Source of the DNA: Clostridiales bacterium
GTDB taxonomy: Bacteria > Bacillota > Clostridia > Christensenellales > Aristaeellaceae
NCBI GenBank assembly: GCA_012512355.1
Contig: JAAZEI010000190.1
Coordinates: 1-15,322, forward strand
Length of the DNA stretch: 15,322 nt
Direction of reading: 5' to 3'
The notes below the pieces were generated by a model that worked only from the letters and a program-made list of their open reading frames with translations, was not told where the DNA came from and searched no databases. The translations under genes and the position numbers were made by a program. Positions 8,107-15,146 of this stretch are shown piece after piece (positions within the stretch are counted from its first letter, which is position 1; every line of letters begins with the position of its first letter).

Positions 8107-8135
8107 ATTATATGTTTGATGAGCATACTTGTCAA
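8107..8135 (-). promoter_or_regulatory. Consensus sigma-A promoter of the T-box/tyrS operon
   Basis: A perfect consensus -35 TTGACA (8135-8130), a 17-bp spacer and a perfect -10 TATAAT (8112-8107) predict a start at about 8100, immediately before T-box Stem I. Such a strong constitutive promoter fits control by leader attenuation and not by initiation. Confidence 0.92.
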
Positions 8136-8198
8136 TTCTTCTATTCACAATAATTGTTAATATATATATTACGAAAATAGTTCATTTATTTTACATTT

Positions 8199-8208
8199 GT
8201 GTTATAAT
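8199..8208 (+). promoter_or_regulatory. Extended -10 promoter of the methyltransferase-spoIID operon
   Basis: TATAAT (8203-8208) is preceded by the extended -10 element TGT (8200-8202). A good -35 is lacking; TTCATT at 8181-8186 is the best candidate. The stretch between this and the divergent tyrS-operon promoter (8136-8180) is very AT-rich, including a TATATATATAT run near 8160-8170. Confidence 0.6.
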
Positions 8209-8249
8209 CCCAATTATAAGGCTGGAATGATGTTTGGATTGGAGTTATC

Positions 8250-8813
8250 ATGCAGACAAGAGCAGAATTGCAGAGCAGCATAGATCAATATTTATCCAGT
8301 AAACGCATATATCTTAATAGATCTCAGCGTTCTGTTTTGAATTGGGCCATGATTGATGATCATCAATCTATATTGGAATTAGGCTGTGTACAAGAAAACC
8401 TTATCAATGAACTTCAAAATCAGTATCGGATTCGCGCTTGCGGGCTTTGTTTTGATGTAGAGTTAGCTCAATCACTTCGCTTATCATTATCGGAAGCTGA
8501 AATCATGCCAAGTATCAGCGGCGATATTCCTTGGAGAAGCAATAGTTTTGATCGCATTATATTAACAAACGCTCTTCCGCATTATTTTTCTCTGAATGTT
8601 TTTCTAACGGAAATTTACCGTGTATTGGCACCGGAAGGCAAAATAGTATTGGCCTTGTCCGGATTAAAACTAAATCATTTGATGCATTCGCTTAAACCAG
8701 ATAGTGCTGTATGGAAACAATTTTTAGTGCTGATAGAAAGCGTCGGATTTAAGGATGCAACTTGCAATAGATCGCGGTTTGGTCAGCGTTGCTTAATTGC
8801 GCATAAGTATTGA
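8250..8813 (+). CDS. Class I SAM-dependent methyltransferase-like protein
   Basis: This 187-residue protein has a Methyltransf_11-like core. Motif I is ILELGCVQENL (41-51), an acidic motif II position lies in GLCFDVELAQ (65-74), then GDIPWRSNSFDRIIL (91-105) and FLTEIYRVLAPEGKIVLAL (118-136), the classic post-III pattern. Motif I lacks the second and third glycines of the usual GxGxG, so SAM binding may be weak or altered. It is short, with little room for a substrate domain. The substrate is unknown. The start ATG has GGAG 5 nt upstream. The stop TGA shares its A with the ATG of the next gene, a SpoIID-domain protein, so the two are translationally coupled and may act in one process, although I know of no described pairing. 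It could be an active small-molecule methyltransferase or a catalytically dead relative. Confidence 0.75.
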   Translation: MQTRAELQSSIDQYLSSKRIYLNRSQRSVLNWAMIDDHQSILELGCVQENLINELQNQYRIRACGLCFDVELAQSLRLSLSEAEIMPSISGDIPWRSNSFDRIILTNALPHYFSLNVFLTEIYRVLAPEGKIVLALSGLKLNHLMHSLKPDSAVWKQFLVLIESVGFKDATCNRSRFGQRCLIAHKY

Positions 8814-10534
8814 TGAAATCATATTTAAGCAAATTTGCTGCATTTTTTCTTGTGACGATGATATTCTTTTCTATCCCTGTCCGTATAAGTGCTTTACTTA
8901 GAGCAGAACAAGGGACAGTGCGTATACTCTTAACTGAGTTAGACCAAAGTCGAAGAATCGAAATAGGATTATTCGGCAGTTATTTGCTTAATGATCAAAT
9001 AAGTTTTCAAAGCGGCAGTAAACTGACGATTTTAGCACAAAAAAATAGAATTTTAACTTATTATGAGGGGGCCGTTATTCAGAGCGACCAGTCGCTGGTA
9101 TTAAAACGCTTCGATAAGTTAGATGAAGATGAAAATGGCCTTAGACTCAATTCAAAATTAAATCTGTTTGAGGGTGACCTGGTTATTACTCTCTCTGAAA
9201 AAGGAATGCGGGCTATTCTGCATATTGGAATTGAGGATTATTTAAAGGGAGTTGTTCCCTATGAAATGAGTGAGAGTTTTCCTATTGAAGCATTAAAGGC
9301 GCAGGCAATCGCTGCAAGAAGTTATGCTTTAAAAGGGTTAAGAAAGGATAGGGACTATGATCTGACAGATAATACGAATGATCAAGTTTTTAGAGGATTC
9401 AACAAGGATTACCAGCTGACCTTTCAAGCAGTACAGGCAACGGCGGGTATCGTGTTAACTTTTAATGACGAAATTGCGAGAACATACTATACGGCCAGCA
9501 ATGGCGGTCAGACTGAATCTTCTTCCAATGCCTGGACTTACGAACCTGAAGCGTATTTAGGTGTTTGGGACGATCCTTATGATAAACAAAACCCTCAGAG
9601 CATGGTTCGGGAATTTAGACTTTCAAGGAATTGGAAAGCACAAAAACGACAAGAAATTTATTTTGAGAACTTGCTCAAAGAACTCATCGCACAGCAAATT
9701 GCGCCATTGGGATTTGATTCGGATCCAACCTATATAAATATTGAGGAATTCCATAAAATAAATGCAGTTACGCCAAAGTTCCAAAATGAATCACGCCTCA
9801 TGACACAAATGGAGTTCCTATTATCAGTCAGTGCAAGAAACAAAAGCCGCCCTCAACAGGAAGAGGACATATCGCTCTTTACTGTAGAGGAGATTACGCA
9901 GACGATACCCTCAACTATCTCGCCTGAAATAAGATGGGGAAAGGTTGAGGTGATTGCACAGCCTATCAAGCTGACAGTTGATATATTTCCACATATTGAA
10001 AAAACGCTTGAACTATCCATTAATGTAAAAGATAATGAGATTTTCGAAGTGATAGAAGAGCCGGATGCTTTCACCATTCGAGCATCGCGTTTTGGTCATG
10101 GCGTTGGATTGAGCCAGCGTGGCGCTGAGTGGATGGCAAAGCAGTATGATAAAATCTATGCTGAAATACTGGCTTTTTATTATCCTGGAACCCTGCTGCA
10201 AACTTATCAAACAACGCCGGAAACCAGACCGACTTTAGGATTGGAATATTTAACGACTCCCGGACCGGTTCCTACAGCCACACCGCGTCCTACCCTTGTT
10301 CCTCAAAGCACTGAATCGCAGCCGGGTCAGTGGGAGGTCGTTATATCTGGAATCAGTCAAAACTCATCACTCAATTTAAGGTTATTGCCAAGTATCACGG
10401 CCGGAGTTATTGATCAATTATATTATGGCCAGCGTTTATTGGTTTTGGAGCGCGTGGAAGATGAATGGCTGCATGTTAGAGCTGATGGAATACAGGGGTA
10501 TGTGATGGAATCATTTGTCCAACCAATACCATGA
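8813..10534 (+). CDS. Secreted SpoIID/LytB-domain protein with C-terminal SH3 domain
   Basis: This 573-residue exported protein has an N-terminal hydrophobic segment (about residues 8-28) that acts as signal peptide or anchor. The SpoIID domain follows: GIEDYLKGVVPYEMSESFP (139-157), with Glu151 aligned to the catalytic Glu of the SpoIID lytic transglycosylase, then AQAIAARSYAL, TASNGGQTESSSNAW (228-241), and RFGHGVGLSQRGAEWMA (426-442) near the end. Between DPYD (254-257) and the FGHG motif are about 165 residues, much of them (275-410) weakly conserved. A Pro/Thr-rich linker (about 468-504) leads to a bacterial SH3 domain (507-570, LNLRLLPS...GYVMES) likely to bind the cell wall. In sporulators SpoIID trims glycan strands during engulfment; this SH3-bearing form may instead be a general wall-remodelling paralogue. 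ATG 8813 is chosen over TTG 8810. A long hairpin follows the stop. Confidence 0.9.
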   Translation: MKSYLSKFAAFFLVTMIFFSIPVRISALLRAEQGTVRILLTELDQSRRIEIGLFGSYLLNDQISFQSGSKLTILAQKNRILTYYEGAVIQSDQSLVLKRFDKLDEDENGLRLNSKLNLFEGDLVITLSEKGMRAILHIGIEDYLKGVVPYEMSESFPIEALKAQAIAARSYALKGLRKDRDYDLTDNTNDQVFRGFNKDYQLTFQAVQATAGIVLTFNDEIARTYYTASNGGQTESSSNAWTYEPEAYLGVWDDPYDKQNPQSMVREFRLSRNWKAQKRQEIYFENLLKELIAQQIAPLGFDSDPTYINIEEFHKINAVTPKFQNESRLMTQMEFLLSVSARNKSRPQQEEDISLFTVEEITQTIPSTISPEIRWGKVEVIAQPIKLTVDIFPHIEKTLELSINVKDNEIFEVIEEPDAFTIRASRFGHGVGLSQRGAEWMAKQYDKIYAEILAFYYPGTLLQTYQTTPETRPTLGLEYLTTPGPVPTATPRPTLVPQSTESQPGQWEVVISGISQNSSLNLRLLPSITAGVIDQLYYGQRLLVLERVEDEWLHVRADGIQGYVMESFVQPIP

Positions 10535-10536
10535 TG

Positions 10537-10593
10537 AGTTATCAAACAAGAGCAGCCTCGATGTTATTTTGAGGCTGCTCTTGTTTGATAACT
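10537..10593. terminator. Bidirectional intrinsic terminator (23-bp perfect inverted repeat)
   Basis: Arms at 10537-10559 and 10571-10593 are perfectly complementary around an 11-nt loop. The core GAGCAGCCTC / GAGGCTGCTC is flanked by A/T-rich sequence, so on either strand the GC core is followed by TTGTTTGATAA. It lies between the convergent spoIID-like gene (stop 10534) and hsp20 (stop 10611) and would end both transcripts. The U-tracts are interrupted, so efficiency is uncertain. Confidence 0.82.
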
Positions 10594-10610
10594 TGAAGAG
10601 TTTTATACAG

Positions 10611-11084
10611 TTAGCTCTCTTCGCCTTGAACAAGCTTTGGTTCAGAATTGATTTTAATATTGCGAATGTTCTTTTCTGGAATAGGGTCCGCTTTTGGCAA
10701 TTCTACACGCAGAAGACCGTCCTTAAAGTTTGCTTGAATGTCATCCTGGTTGATGCCTTTAAGATTAAAACTGCGTTCCACATGTCCTGTTCGGCGCTCA
10801 GAATAATGATAGCTGGACCCTTCATTTGTTTCTTCACTCATGATATCAGCACTGATGGTTAACACATCCTTATCAACCGTAAGGGCGATATTGTCTTCGC
10901 TAACACCAGCAAGTTCTGCTTCTATGACATAAGCATTCTCTTTTTCTTTGATATCGACGCAAAAGGTATTGATATTCATGTTTTCTGTCAGGTTCATGAA
11001 GGGTCGGAAGAAGGAATCTTCTAATAAGAAGTTTCGTCTGTTTAACAAACTACTATTGCGTCGGTTGGGAATCAAACTGTACAT
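10611..11084 (-). CDS. Hsp20/alpha-crystallin family small heat-shock protein
   Basis: This 157-residue ATP-independent holdase chaperone binds unfolding proteins in the cytoplasm under stress. The alpha-crystallin domain spans about 40-146, including AYVIEAELAGVSEDNIALTVDKDVLTI at 51-77 and the signature KDGLLRVELPKADP at 121-134. A C-terminal IKI (143-145) matches the I-x-I oligomerisation motif. A start at ATG 11084 is chosen because a GGAGG site lies 7 nt upstream; an in-frame ATG at 11117 would add 11 residues reading through that ribosome binding site. The gene is monocistronic, with a consensus promoter, a CtsR-like operator over the -35 and a palindrome at the transcription start, and it ends at the bidirectional terminator shared with the spoIID-like gene. 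Confidence 0.95.
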   Translation of the reverse strand: MYSLIPNRRNSSLLNRRNFLLEDSFFRPFMNLTENMNINTFCVDIKEKENAYVIEAELAGVSEDNIALTVDKDVLTISADIMSEETNEGSSYHYSERRTGHVERSFNLKGINQDDIQANFKDGLLRVELPKADPIPEKNIRNIKINSEPKLVQGEES

Positions 11085-11110
11085 CTTAGTACCTCCATCA
11101 ATTATTTTCT

Positions 11111-11127
11111 TCAACATTTAATGTTGA
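11111..11127. promoter_or_regulatory. Palindrome at the hsp20 transcription start (possible operator)
   Basis: TCAACATT-T-AATGTTGA is a perfect 8-1-8 palindrome. It covers about +1 to +17 of the predicted hsp20 transcript, just downstream of the -10. The form suits a dimeric repressor site. It is not CIRCE (TTAGCACTC-N9-GAGTGCTAA), and I cannot name the regulator. In RNA the 1-nt centre would force loop opening, so a DNA-binding role is more likely. Confidence 0.45.
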
Positions 11128-11134
11128 TATTAAA

Positions 11135-11163
11135 ATTATAACACAAAGGTCAAAGATAGTCAA
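11135..11163 (-). promoter_or_regulatory. Sigma-A promoter of hsp20
   Basis: On the minus strand -35 TTGACT (11163-11158), a 17-bp spacer and -10 TATAAT (11140-11135) with extended TGT in front predict a start near 11128. It is a near-consensus promoter, so heat-shock control would need a repressor, consistent with the overlapping operator. Confidence 0.88.
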
Positions 11164-11164
11164 T
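11148..11164 (+). promoter_or_regulatory. CtsR-type heptad operator over the hsp20 -35
   Basis: GGTCAAA-GAT-AGTCAAT matches the known CtsR consensus RGTCAAANANRGTCAAA at every defined position except the last base. CtsR is the Firmicutes heat-shock repressor of clp genes and some small heat-shock genes. The second heptad contains the hsp20 -35 box, so a bound repressor would block RNA polymerase. ctsR itself is not in the window. Confidence 0.8.
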
Positions 11165-11183
11165 AAACATTAAAAAGTTTTGC

Positions 11184-11212
11184 TTGTATCGTCGATTTTA
11201 ATTGTATATGAT
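11184..11212 (+). promoter_or_regulatory. Probable promoter of tilS giving a leaderless mRNA
   Basis: TTGTAT (11184-11189), a 17-bp spacer and TATGAT (11207-11212) would start transcription at about 11219, the A of the tilS ATG. It is weaker than the other promoters here. It lies back to back with the hsp20 promoter, and the CtsR-like site ends 19 bp upstream of its -35. Confidence 0.5.
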
Positions 11213-11218
11213 ATTATT

Positions 11219-12538
11219 ATGGAAGAATTAGAACGTTTACAAAACTTAGTGGGGGCATCATATGTTTTGGCAAAGGAGCCAAAACACTTATTGTTTGGCC
11301 TTTCTGGTGGTGCAGATTCCATTGCATTGGCGAGCATACTTAAAACTCTTCAGCGTATATATAAATTTAAACTGACCTGTATCCATGTAAATCATGGTTT
11401 GCGTCAAGCCGCTGAAGAGGATGAAAATTTTGTTATCAATATCTGTGAAAGCTGGAATCTTCCACTCATAGTCAAACATGTCAAGATACCTTCAAAGAGC
11501 AATATTGAATCCAATGCAAGAGAAGAACGATACAAAGCTTTCTATGAAGTGAAAGAAAAAGTAAAGGCAGATTGTTTGGTATTGGGTCATCATATGGATG
11601 ATCAGGCTGAAACAGTCATCATGCGTTTGATGCATGGCACTGGCCCAACAGGTCTTGCGGCGATGCGGGAATTTTCAAATGGAATCTGGCGGCCATTGCT
11701 GCATGTGAGAAGATATGAGTTGATACAATATCTTAACCATTTTTCTATTGGTTGGATAGAAGATGATAGCAATTTAGATTTTCGGTTTTTGAGAAATGCT
11801 CTCAGACACAGGGTTATTCCGGTTTTGGAAGAGTTGTCATCATCCTCAATACAAAATATTGCAAAAACCAGTGTTCTTTTTGCAGATGAAGAGGATTATT
11901 GGTCTGACTTCTCATTATGCTGGCTCAAAGAGCGCGCCTGCCTTGATCCCTCTAATCCCTTTCTTAATCTTAAAGATTTTGATACACTGCATATCGCCGT
12001 CAAAAGAAGGATATTGCGTTGTTTTTGTGCTGTTTTAAATGTAAAGCTTGACATGGCTCAAACTCAAAGATTGATTGAACTTTTAAATGGGTCTGGACAT
12101 CAAAGTGTTAATCTGCCGCAGGAGGTAAAAGCCATACGAAGTGCTGGGCGGCTGCATTTGGTATCAGCTAAGAAAAATCTGATCAGATTAGGAAACCTTG
12201 AGGAAACAATGGATGAGAAACTTGGCAATCGGCGCATAGAGTCATTTGATTGCGAGAGGTTATTGGGTGCAGTTTTGCGTTATCGATTGCGGGGGGACAG
12301 AATTAGTCCGCTTGGATGCCATGGCAGTCAAAGCCTGAGCAAATACTTGATTGACCGTAAAATGGACCGACCCTTTCGAGAACACTGGCCGATTCTGGCA
12401 ATAGGTCAGGATGTATTATGGGTTGTAGGGTTTGGTATGGCTCAAACTGCGGCCATTAAATCAAACACAAAAAGAATATGCACTTTATCTTATGTTGGTA
12501 TTTTGCCGGATGAAACAGAAATTGAAAAGAAGGGATAA
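11219..12538 (+). CDS. tilS: tRNA(Ile)-lysidine synthetase
   Basis: The enzyme uses ATP and lysine to convert C34 of the CAU-anticodon tRNA(Ile) to lysidine, changing it from Met-like to Ile-decoding; it is essential in most bacteria. The product has 439 residues. The N-terminal PP-loop ATPase motif is LSGGADS (28-34). HVNHGLR (56-62), NAREERYKAF (99-108), LGHHMDDQAETVIMRLMHGTG (122-142) and the EDDSN...FLRNALRHRVIPVLEE region (181-205) are family hallmarks. A substrate-binding middle domain and a TilS_C domain (about 350-420, LRGDRISPLG...SLSKYLIDRK) follow. ATG 11219 fits the family N-terminus, but no ribosome binding site precedes it and the mRNA appears leaderless; an in-frame TTG at 11180 is less likely. 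hpt follows after 8 bp, the classic Firmicutes order. Confidence 0.96.
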   Translation: MEELERLQNLVGASYVLAKEPKHLLFGLSGGADSIALASILKTLQRIYKFKLTCIHVNHGLRQAAEEDENFVINICESWNLPLIVKHVKIPSKSNIESNAREERYKAFYEVKEKVKADCLVLGHHMDDQAETVIMRLMHGTGPTGLAAMREFSNGIWRPLLHVRRYELIQYLNHFSIGWIEDDSNLDFRFLRNALRHRVIPVLEELSSSSIQNIAKTSVLFADEEDYWSDFSLCWLKERACLDPSNPFLNLKDFDTLHIAVKRRILRCFCAVLNVKLDMAQTQRLIELLNGSGHQSVNLPQEVKAIRSAGRLHLVSAKKNLIRLGNLEETMDEKLGNRRIESFDCERLLGAVLRYRLRGDRISPLGCHGSQSLSKYLIDRKMDRPFREHWPILAIGQDVLWVVGFGMAQTAAIKSNTKRICTLSYVGILPDETEIEKKG

Positions 12539-12546
12539 AAGACAAT

Positions 12547-13101
12547 ATGAACAGAGGAAAAGAACTGTACAAAGATCTGAGTCGAATCTTAATCACCCAT
12601 GAGGAGATTCAGCACGAAATTCAAAGCTTAGCAGATCAATTGAACCAAGAATACAAAGGGAAAGAACTTATGTGCGTTTGCATCCTTCGCGGAGCGGTTG
12701 TTTTTTTTACTGATCTCATCAGGCTGCTAGACTTGCCTTTGACCATTGATTTCATGGCAATATCAAGCTACGGCGGCACTACAAAATCATCAGGAGAAGT
12801 GCGCATGCAAAAAGATCTAGAGCAGTCTGTCATGGACAAGCATGTTCTTGTTGTGGAAGACATTGTAGACAGTGGTCTGACACTTGCGTATATCATGGAT
12901 ATTTTGAGCAAGCGAGGGGCAAAATCTGTTAAGTTAGCCACACTGCTTGATAAACCCGAAGGGCGTAAAAACGATCTAAAGGTAGATTATGCCTGTTTTA
13001 CGATTCCCAACGAGTTCGTTGTTGGCTACGGATTGGATTATGATGAAAAATATAGAAATCTTCCTGATATAGGTATTCTGGATCCGAAAATATATATGTA
13101 A
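12547..13101 (+). CDS. hpt: Hypoxanthine phosphoribosyltransferase
   Basis: This 184-residue purine salvage enzyme transfers the phosphoribosyl group of PRPP to hypoxanthine (and usually guanine), giving IMP/GMP. CVCILRGAVVFFTDL (43-57) contains the pyrophosphate-binding turn, SSYGGTTKSSGEVRMQKDL (73-91) the flexible active-site loop, and VVEDIVDSGLTL (102-113) the PRPP-binding signature with its two acidic residues. VGYGLDYDEKYRNLP (159-173) is the C-terminal purine-site motif. Length is normal. The ATG lies 8 bp after the tilS stop; the nearest purine-rich site (AAGAAGGG) is inside the tilS end and about 12 nt away, so translation may depend partly on coupling. The conserved tilS-hpt-ftsH neighbourhood supports the call. 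Confidence 0.97.
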   Translation: MNRGKELYKDLSRILITHEEIQHEIQSLADQLNQEYKGKELMCVCILRGAVVFFTDLIRLLDLPLTIDFMAISSYGGTTKSSGEVRMQKDLEQSVMDKHVLVVEDIVDSGLTLAYIMDILSKRGAKSVKLATLLDKPEGRKNDLKVDYACFTIPNEFVVGYGLDYDEKYRNLPDIGILDPKIYM

Positions 13102-13169
13102 TTGGGGGCATCAAATCCTTCTGTTCAAAGATAGTTTACAAGTAAAATTCAGCTATAGCCGGCCTTTGC

Positions 13170-13199
13170 TTGCATAGCCACGAAATAGCGTGATATAAT
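13170..13199 (+). promoter_or_regulatory. Promoter of ftsH
   Basis: TTGCAT (13170-13175), an 18-bp spacer and a perfect TATAAT (13194-13199) preceded by extended TGA give a start near 13206. ftsH can thus be expressed independently of tilS-hpt. No CIRCE or CtsR-like box was seen in the 131-bp gap. Confidence 0.78.
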
Positions 13200-13232
13200 C
13201 TTTATGATTGTATCTAAAGGAGGACCTCCCTA

Positions 13233-15146
13233 TTGCGTAAATCTCGCGGAATGCTAGGATATATTTTTATGATTGCTGCATTTTTATTGGTAGCCACCAT
13301 GATATCTGAGAGCATCAGAATTCCCACAAACAAAGTTAAATATCCTGATTTGTTGCAGCAAGTATCTGAAGGTAAAGTCGCAAGAGCCGCAATACGCGGC
13401 AATACTCTTTATGGGCTCAATTTGCCAAGCGTGATTTCCGAATCTGATTTTCCGGCAAGATACGATTTTGAAAGCACCATCGGTCCTGATTTTATTGAAA
13501 CGATTTCCAGAATGTATGCAGCTGAAACGGATGTCAGTCCTGACATTGTCAATTTAAACGACATAGCCTTTGGCGGCAGAAAGCTTCGCATCGAATATTT
13601 ACCCCCGGTTGTAACACCCTGGTATTTGGAAATGCTGCCTTTTCTTCTTCCTCTGGGTTTGGTTATGGTTTTTTGGTTTATTATGATGCGTCAGCAAACC
13701 GGGGGCAATTCGAAAGTCATGGGTTTTGGCAAAAGCAAAGCTCAAATGGCCGATCCCACCAAAAACAAGATCAATTTTTCTGATGTGGCCGGTGCAGATG
13801 AGGAAAAAGCTGAGCTTGCTGAAATAGTCGATTTTCTCAAAGAACCCAAAAAGTATTTAGATTTAGGCGCGAGAATACCTAAGGGCGTTCTGCTGGTCGG
13901 GCCTCCAGGTACAGGAAAAACCTTGCTGGCCAAAGCTGTCGCAGGAGAGGCGAAAGTACCCTTCTTTTCCATCAGCGGTTCTGATTTTGTAGAAATGTTT
14001 GTTGGTGTTGGGGCCAGCCGGGTCAGAGATTTATTTGAACAGGCAAAGCGGGCTGCACCCAGCATAGTCTTCATTGACGAAATTGACGCAGTTGGTCGCC
14101 ATCGCGGAGCAGGTATGGGTGGGGGACATGATGAGCGTGAGCAGACACTCAATCAGCTTTTAGTTGAGATGGATGGATTTTCTACCAATGAAGGCGTGAT
14201 TGTCATGGCTGCTACAAATCGTCAGGATATTCTGGACCCGGCAATTTTGCGTCCGGGTCGTTTTGACAGGGTCGTGAACGTCAGCTATCCTGATCTTAAT
14301 GGACGGGTTGAAATATTAAAAGTACACAGCAAAGGAAAGCCGCTTGCTGACGATGTTAACCTTGAGAACATTGCCAAGCGCACGCCTTTTGCTACGGGAG
14401 CTGACCTTGAAAATGTTATGAATGAAGGTGCGCTGATAGCTGCCCGCAATCTTAAAAGGAACATTCATCAGGCTGACTTGATTGCTGCCGTAGAAAAAGT
14501 ACAAATGGGTCCTGAGAAAAAGAGCCACAAGGTGCTTGAAGAAGATAAACGCATTGTTGCCTACCACGAAGCAGGCCATGCCATCTTGGGTCATTATTTG
14601 CCTCTGACGGACGAAGTCCATACAGTTACCATTGTACCTCGCAGCGGCGGAGCTGGCGGTTTTACACTCTCCTTGCCTGAACAGGAGTTTGATATGCAAA
14701 GCAAAAGCAAAATGCTGCAAATGATATCGATGATGTTCGGAGGACACGCGGCTGTTAAAATCATCGAAAATGAGATTTACACGGGCGCACAATCTGACCT
14801 AAAGAAGGCAACAGAATTAGCCCGATACATGGTGACTAAACTGGGTATGAGTGATAAGTTGGGCACAATATATTTGGGCAATGATCAAGAAGTTTTTGTC
14901 GGTATGGAATTTGGCCAGTCCAGAGAGTTTAGTGAGCAGGTAGCTGCGGATATTGACAGCGAAGTATCCTTAATTTTGAAGAATAGCTACGATGTTGCTC
15001 TGGAAGTTCTTAATAAGCATCTTGACCAGCTTCATGGGCTTGCAGCTCTTCTGATAGAGAAAGAAACGGTTGGCCGTGAAGAATTCCTTGATTTTATCAA
15101 TGAAGGAACACCGGCACTGACCGAAGCCGCGCCATCTCTTGGATAA
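13233..15146 (+). CDS. ftsH: ATP-dependent zinc metalloprotease FtsH
   Basis: This 637-residue membrane-anchored AAA+ protease degrades misfolded membrane proteins and short-lived regulators as a hexamer. A first membrane helix is at about 8-24, an extracytoplasmic domain at about 28-128 and a second helix at about 132-152. The AAA module has Walker A GPPGTGKT (223-230), the pore motif FVGVG (256-260), Walker B FIDEIDA (280-286) and the second region of homology [20 protein letters not shown] (327-346). The protease has HEAGH (445-449), and Asp522 (GAQSDL) is the likely third zinc ligand. One local oddity is GGHAAVKI (503-510) where most FtsH proteins read GGRxAEEx. The start is TTG 13233, with GGAGG 9 nt upstream. 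That site is followed at once by a complementary ACCTCC. The length equals that of typical Firmicutes FtsH. Confidence 0.98.
   Translation: MRKSRGMLGYIFMIAAFLLVATMISESIRIPTNKVKYPDLLQQVSEGKVARAAIRGNTLYGLNLPSVISESDFPARYDFESTIGPDFIETISRMYAAETDVSPDIVNLNDIAFGGRKLRIEYLPPVVTPWYLEMLPFLLPLGLVMVFWFIMMRQQTGGNSKVMGFGKSKAQMADPTKNKINFSDVAGADEEKAELAEIVDFLKEPKKYLDLGARIPKGVLLVGPPGTGKTLLAKAVAGEAKVPFFSISGSDFVEMFVGVGASRVRDLFEQAKRAAPSIVFIDEIDAVGRHRGAGMGGGHDEREQTLNQLLVEMDGFSTNEGVIVMAATNRQDILDPAILRPGRFDRVVNVSYPDLNGRVEILKVHSKGKPLADDVNLENIAKRTPFATGADLENVMNEGALIAARNLKRNIHQADLIAAVEKVQMGPEKKSHKVLEEDKRIVAYHEAGHAILGHYLPLTDEVHTVTIVPRSGGAGGFTLSLPEQEFDMQSKSKMLQMISMMFGGHAAVKIIENEIYTGAQSDLKKATELARYMVTKLGMSDKLGTIYLGNDQEVFVGMEFGQSREFSEQVAADIDSEVSLILKNSYDVALEVLNKHLDQLHGLAALLIEKETVGREEFLDFINEGTPALTEAAPSLG

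Noticed and set aside
8155-8175. TATATATATA run as a repeat or origin-like element
   Set aside because: A short AT-rich spacer between two divergent promoters, with no DnaA boxes or iterons around it.
10515-10862. 115-codon plus-strand open frame between the spoIID-like gene and hsp20
   Set aside because: It runs through the bidirectional terminator hairpin and is antisense to hsp20, which has a clear domain, ribosome binding site and promoter. Its translation resembles no family I recognise.
11085-11220. CIRCE (HrcA) element for the hsp20 promoter
   Set aside because: No TTAGCACTC-N9-GAGTGCTAA-like pair is present; the sites seen are a CtsR-like heptad repeat and a different palindrome.
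13742-14152. 136-codon minus-strand open frame inside the ftsH AAA module
   Set aside because: Low-complexity Ser/Pro/Ala-rich translation typical of an antisense shadow of a conserved gene.
14316-14792. 158-codon minus-strand open frame inside ftsH
   Set aside because: It is a shadow of the ftsH coding frame, with no promoter or ribosome binding site of its own and no recognisable domain.
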